9,077 nt of DNA from Oscillospiraceae bacterium (GTDB taxonomy: Bacteria; Bacillota; Clostridia; Clostridiales; Clostridiaceae), in NCBI GenBank assembly GCA_009785875.1, contig WQUF01000426.1:1-9077 (forward strand), read 5' to 3'. Shown piece after piece: positions 5,501-9,077 of this stretch. Numbering within the stretch: position 1 is the first letter of the stretch; each line of letters starts with the position of its first letter. The position numbers and the translations under genes were made by a program. A model generated the notes under the pieces. The model saw nothing but the letters and a program-made list of their open reading frames with translations. It was not told the origin of the DNA and made no database searches.

Positions 5501-6422
5501 ATTGTCTCGCTTCGCTTGGAATATCAAAATCCTGTGCATTATTAATGTTACTTAAGCTACCAGTGATATTATAGGTCTTAATTCCTACACTTCCTAACGC
5601 CATTCCATTCATACTAACGCCAGCCTCTTTCATCTTTTGTAGAATCCTTGAAGATATTTCTGACATATCCATAGTGTATTTAAAAGCATAAAATGTATCC
5701 TTTTCTATCCAAAGAGTGAGCCCCATATCACCTAAGCCATCATAAATTCCAGATAAATCTAAGTTTGTATTCCCACCAGCTAAACTCTTTGCAAGACCCA
5801 TTTGAGTAACTATTTGTTCTATAGATGCAGGATCAATAGTTCCCTGAATTTTATAAGCACTTACTCCATTTACATCATCATCTGACATGTCTGTGCCCTT
5901 TATGCTGCTTAAACACAAAGTAAGGAGACCCAAAGTACTGGATGCATTTTGATTTTCTGTTGTAGTCCAATTTCCATTGTTTGTTTTAGAATAAACGTAA
6001 GTCGTACCGCCAGATTCCTCCATATAAGATGTGATATCGGTTCTGCTAACATTCCTAACGATAACTGTAGAATTAGTCATGATCTTCATAGGATTCGCAA
6101 AGCCAGTTCCTGTTGTTGTAACTGTATAGACTATTGGGAACCCTAAAAAAGTCATATCAGAATATACATCAACATTTAAATCATAATTTTCTATTCCATT
6201 AGCGTTATTTATTGCTGCAGATATTACATCATCTACAGTATATTCATCAATTGGCTTTGAAGTAGTATCTTCTACAACCATATCTGTAACTTCATCAGTT
6301 TGCGTTTCTTCAACCTGGCTTGATGTTGTATTATCCTCTACTTTATGCCTATTACATCCTGCAAAAGAAAAAAATATCATAAGAATCAAAGAACATATTA
6401 CTAAATTTTTAAATTTCTGCAT
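5499..6422 (-). CDS. Secreted lipoprotein of unknown function (LolA/LppX-like, possibly DUF6612)
   Basis: Encodes 307 residues. The N terminus is a lipoprotein signal peptide: K3 and K5, a hydrophobic stretch at 7-19, then F20-A-G-C23, with C23 the likely lipidated residue. Phenylalanine at -3 is slightly unusual. A Thr/Ser/Glu/Asp-rich linker (about 28-60) follows, typical of a surface tether. The rest has strand-rich segments such as MKIMTNSTVIVRN, TTYVYSKTNNGNW and MGLTLWIEKDTFYAFKYTM. These suggest the half-barrel fold of LolA/LppX-like lipoproteins and recall the DUF6612 group of Firmicute lipoproteins. That link is a memory-based impression. The start is supported by GGAGGT 6 nt upstream (6434-6429). 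TATAAT at 6440-6435 lies directly before the SD, too close to give a normal leader, so the true promoter is unclear. The gene is transcribed alone, away from the helicase gene. Confidence 0.8.
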   Translation of the reverse strand: MQKFKNLVICSLILMIFFSFAGCNRHKVEDNTTSSQVEETQTDEVTDMVVEDTTSKPIDEYTVDDVISAAINNANGIENYDLNVDVYSDMTFLGFPIVYTVTTTGTGFANPMKIMTNSTVIVRNVSRTDITSYMEESGGTTYVYSKTNNGNWTTTENQNASSTLGLLTLCLSSIKGTDMSDDDVNGVSAYKIQGTIDPASIEQIVTQMGLAKSLAGGNTNLDLSGIYDGLGDMGLTLWIEKDTFYAFKYTMDMSEISSRILQKMKEAGVSMNGMALGSVGIKTYNITGSLSNINNAQDFDIPSEARQ

Positions 6423-6634
6423 AAATCTACCTCCATTATATATATTAAACCTTTATTAACTATTTTAGTAAATAAATTAGTTATTTCTTCCTTAAAGTCC
6501 TCAAAATACATTTCCTTGTCTTCACATAGTCTTTGCTTTTTCTTATATAAAATTCAGAATTTGAATCCATATGGTGATTAAAATAAATGTAGTATATTGT
6601 ATAATAATGATGATTATGTTAAAATATAGTCGAG

Positions 6635-6643
6635 TGATATAAT
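6635..6643 (+). promoter_or_regulatory. Possible extended -10 promoter (TGATATAAT)
   Basis: A consensus TATAAT at 6638-6643 with the extended-box TG one base upstream. No clear -35 stands 17-18 bases before it (TATGTT or TTATGT). If used, transcription would start near 6650 and pass through the hairpin at 6670-6698 before reaching the helicase gene at 6772, giving a leader of roughly 120 nt. Confidence 0.35.
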
Positions 6644-6669
6644 CCCTCAAACCTATACCAAAATAAATC

Positions 6670-6702
6670 GGAAGCATTCTTTCCCCAAGATTGCTTCCTT
6701 TT
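6670..6702 (+). terminator. Hairpin with T tail: intrinsic terminator or leader attenuator
   Basis: GGAAGCA (6670-6676) pairs with TGCTTCC (6692-6698). After one T-T mismatch, TCTT (6678-6681) pairs with AAGA (6687-6690), closing a 5-nt TCCCC loop. TTTTACTTAT follows on the plus strand. The 7+4 bp stem with several G-C pairs is the most stable-looking structure in this gap. No plus-strand gene ends upstream, so it would terminate a short RNA or act as an attenuator ahead of the helicase gene. The minus-strand continuation (GATTTATTTTGG) is a poorer tail. Confidence 0.5.
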
Positions 6703-6771
6703 ACTTATATAGAATTGTTATAATAATACATGACCATTATATTATAATATGAAATTTTGGAGAACAAATTC

Positions 6772-9077
6772 ATGAAAGAAATAATAAATATATCTTGTAG
6801 AGATTTAGTTGAATTTATATTTAAAAGTGGAAGCATCAATAATCTATTTCAAAGCATGAACAAAAGAAACGAAGGAATATTGATACATAAAAAAATACAA
6901 AACTCATATGCAATAGAAGAGTTTTCAAAAGAAGTCACATTGAGCTACGAAATTGAATATGATGATTTTATATTAAGAGTATCAGGAAGAGCAGATGGTA
7001 TTTGGAAAAACTTATTTGGTTATAAGATTGAAGAGATTAAATCCACATCCTTTGATTTAAAATTGATCGATGAAAACTTTTATAATGTGCATTTAGCTCA
7101 AGCTAAGGTTTATGGATATATTTTCTCAAAAAATGAAAATTTAGATAAAATAGATATAAAACTCACTTATTACAATGTAATCACTGAAGATATTAAGATC
7201 TTTGAATTTAACTTTTCCGCAGAAGATTTAACCCTTTTTTTTAACGAACTCATTGATAAATATTTAAAATGGGTTTACTTTTTCCTTTCATGGAGAAAAA
7301 TAAGAAACCAGAATTTAAAGAATTTAGAGTTTCCTTTTAAAGAATACAGAAAAGGCCAGAGGGATTTTGCTATAAGGGTATATAATGCTATAAAGAATTC
7401 TAAAAAATTGTTTTGCGAAGCACCTACAGGCATTGGGAAGACCATTTCAACGATCTTTCCATCGTTAAAATCCATGTCAGAAGGGTATTGTGATAGAATA
7501 TTTTATTTAACATCAAAAAATACAACTTCTAAAATAGCTGAAGAAGCCATTTTAAATATAAATAAGAAAGGCGACTACGTTAAGTTTATTAAAATTACAG
7601 CTAAAGAGAAGATATGTTCATTTAAAGAATGCACATGCAATCCGGAATCTTGTCCTTATACATTGAACTATTTTGATAAAATAAACGATGTTGTATTTGA
7701 AATCATTAATAATCACACTAGCTTCACCACAGAATTAATTGAAATTTATTCTAAAAAATACAGCTTGTGTCCATTTGAACTAACACTAGATTTATCAAAT
7801 TATGCTGATTTTATCATATGCGATTACAATTATCTGTTTGACCCAAGGGTTTACTTAAAGCGATTCTTTGAAAATGTATCTGAAAGGTATGTCTTTCTAA
7901 TAGACGAATGCCATAATTTAATAGACAGGGCAAGGGAGATGTATTCCTCAGAAATTAGCAAAAAAGAGATATTAGAAGGAAAAAAACTATTAAAATATGT
8001 GTCACCAAAATCCATAAATGCACTAAATAAAAAGCTCATTGAATATAAGAAATTGCTCGTGGAAAGCGATCATTTTATTTTTAAGGAAGAAGAAGAGGAT
8101 CTTTACATATTGGTTTCAAATGTGGTTTTAAGCCTTGAAGAAGCACTTTCAAAATTAAATCCTTCAATTGAAAAGGATACGCTTTTAAATCTTTATTTTA
8201 ACCTAGTAAATTTTTTGAAGATAAGCGAAATTTACGATGAAAATTGCTATGTCACTTATTGCAGCAATACTTTAGATGATTTTATATTTAAACTGTATTG
8301 CATAGACCCTTGTAAATTCATTAAAAAATGCTATAAAAAAGCTGTATCGAGCATACTTTTTTCAGCTACATTGATGCCACTGGATTACCATATAGATCTT
8401 TTAGGGAAAGATGAAGATGATGTATTTTTAAGATTACCAAGCCCTTTTTCACCTTTAAATAGAAAGATAATCGTATGCAGCAATATTGATTTAAGATTTA
8501 ATAACAGAAATTCATATGTGCAAAAAATATCCGATTATATCAACACAGCGACTTCAGCAAAAGAAGGAAATTATTTAGTATTTTCTCCTTCCTATGAGTA
8601 CATGAAGTTAATTTATGAAGACTTTACAAATAGATATCCACATTTTAATACCATGATTCAAATTCAAAATCAGGATGAAAGATCTAGAGAAGATTTCTTA
8701 AATTTTTTTAAGGAAAATCCAGTGGAATCTCACATCGGGTTTTCAGTGCTTGGGGGAGTATTTTCGGAGGGAATAGATTTAAAATATGATAGGCTTATCG
8801 GCGCAATCATAATCAGCGTAGGAATCCCTAAGATAAATTTCGAAAGGGATATGATAAGAGATTTTTATGAAAATAAGAACTCAAAAGGGTATCTATATGC
8901 TTACACTTATCCAGGCATAATTAAAGTGTTTCAAGCGTCAGGAAGGGTTATAAGGACATTAGATGACAAAGGGATCATCCTTTTGATAGACGATAGATAT
9001 ACTTATTCAGTTTACAAAAAATTATTCCCTTCCCATTATAATCCTTATTCCATTATCGCAAAAGATGAAAGCTTAAA
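6772..9077 (+). CDS. RecB/Cas4-like nuclease fused to DinG/XPD-family Fe-S DNA helicase, 3'-truncated
   Basis: The frame is open from ATG 6772 to the window end (768 codons, no stop), probably missing only a short C-terminal tail. Residues 1-180 form a RecB-family nuclease-like domain: H39, D75 in GRADG, E88-x-K90 in EEIKST, and Q110-x3-Y114, the full motif order of Cas4/AddB-type nucleases. A superfamily 2 helicase follows: Walker A APTGIGKT (217-224), Fe-S cysteines likely C282, C289, C294 and C333 (C287 is a fifth nearby), DECH box (378-381), SAT (531-533), GGVFSEGIDL (661-670), and motif VI QASGRVIR (721-728). DinG/XPD enzymes unwind DNA 5'-3' and depend on a 4Fe-4S cluster, so a role in DNA repair or processing is likely. 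The start is supported by a GGAG sequence 9 nt upstream (6759-6762). Nothing in the visible motifs looks damaged. The exact pathway cannot be read from the sequence. Confidence 0.92.
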   Translation, partial: MKEIINISCRDLVEFIFKSGSINNLFQSMNKRNEGILIHKKIQNSYAIEEFSKEVTLSYEIEYDDFILRVSGRADGIWKNLFGYKIEEIKSTSFDLKLIDENFYNVHLAQAKVYGYIFSKNENLDKIDIKLTYYNVITEDIKIFEFNFSAEDLTLFFNELIDKYLKWVYFFLSWRKIRNQNLKNLEFPFKEYRKGQRDFAIRVYNAIKNSKKLFCEAPTGIGKTISTIFPSLKSMSEGYCDRIFYLTSKNTTSKIAEEAILNINKKGDYVKFIKITAKEKICSFKECTCNPESCPYTLNYFDKINDVVFEIINNHTSFTTELIEIYSKKYSLCPFELTLDLSNYADFIICDYNYLFDPRVYLKRFFENVSERYVFLIDECHNLIDRAREMYSSEISKKEILEGKKLLKYVSPKSINALNKKLIEYKKLLVESDHFIFKEEEEDLYILVSNVVLSLEEALSKLNPSIEKDTLLNLYFNLVNFLKISEIYDENCYVTYCSNTLDDFIFKLYCIDPCKFIKKCYKKAVSSILFSATLMPLDYHIDLLGKDEDDVFLRLPSPFSPLNRKIIVCSNIDLRFNNRNSYVQKISDYINTATSAKEGNYLVFSPSYEYMKLIYEDFTNRYPHFNTMIQIQNQDERSREDFLNFFKENPVESHIGFSVLGGVFSEGIDLKYDRLIGAIIISVGIPKINFERDMIRDFYENKNSKGYLYAYTYPGIIKVFQASGRVIRTLDDKGIILLIDDRYTYSVYKKLFPSHYNPYSIIAKDESL

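Larger units (their letters stand above)
6423..6771. other. Divergent intergenic region (about 350 bases)
   Basis: Lies between the leftward lipoprotein gene and the rightward helicase-nuclease gene. It must hold promoters in both directions but gives only weak candidates: TATAAT-like boxes at 6435-6440 (minus) and at 6600-6605, 6638-6643, 6719-6724 and 6743-6748 (plus), none with a good -35 at 17 bases. The clearest structured element is the hairpin at 6670-6698. Two short minus-strand frames (29 and 36 codons) have no credible ribosome binding site and are not called. No tRNA is seen. Confidence 0.6.

Noticed and set aside
5949..6146. Plus-strand frame of 65 codons inside the lipoprotein gene
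   Set aside because: It is opposite a coherent gene with a signal peptide and ribosome binding site, and its product is cysteine-rich without any recognisable pattern.
6405..6515. Minus-strand 36-codon frame beginning MYFEDFKEEI and overlapping the lipoprotein start
   Set aside because: The only AGGA-like sequence is one base from the ATG, too close to work, and the frame runs out of phase into the lipoprotein gene.
6481..6570. Minus-strand 29-codon frame starting MDSNSEFYIRKSK, upstream of the lipoprotein gene
   Set aside because: No Shine-Dalgarno precedes the ATG, it is very short, and no family is recognised. It could be a gene remnant, but nothing supports that.

Overview
The window looks like AT-rich chromosomal DNA of a low-GC Gram-positive bacterium, most likely a member of the Clostridia or a close relative. 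This rests on the base composition, strong AGGAGG-type ribosome binding sites, an adenosylcobalamin-type ribonucleotide reductase, and a DinG/XPD-like helicase of a type I associate with this group. I cannot name a genus from the sequence. Both ends cut through genes.

Layout: (1) 1-2379 (+), the 3' part of a class II ribonucleotide reductase (nrdJ), a housekeeping gene. (2) 2380-2580, an AT-rich spacer ending in a weak hairpin next to a start codon. (3) 2581-4317 (+), a GHKL-type ATPase whose C-terminal domain appears related to PD-(D/E)XK nucleases but lacks the expected E-x-K catalytic pair. (4) 4326-4371, a perfect 21-bp inverted repeat with a 4-nt loop, between convergent genes, followed by a separate 13-bp palindrome. 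(5) 5329-4414 (-), a compact three-gene operon: MntA nucleotidyltransferase antitoxin, HepT HEPN toxin, and a small immunity-like protein, with overlapping reading frames and a good sigma-A promoter at 5389-5417. (6) 6422-5499 (-), a secreted lipoprotein with a LolA/LppX-like look. (7) 6423-6771, a divergent intergenic region with a well-formed hairpin and a short T tail. (8) 6772-9077 (+), a nearly complete fusion of a RecB/Cas4-like nuclease to a DinG/XPD-family iron-sulfur helicase, with all key motifs present.

The most interesting part is 2581-5417. A GHKL ATPase with an apparently dead nuclease domain stands tail to tail with a HepT-MntA (type VII) toxin-antitoxin operon that carries an extra translationally coupled third gene, and a long perfect palindrome separates the two units. 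This reads as a small defence or accessory cassette beside nrdJ. The ATPase and the operon are separate transcription units on opposite strands, so any functional link between them is inference. The lipoprotein and the helicase-nuclease gene are probably unrelated to the cassette, although the helicase-nuclease acts on DNA.
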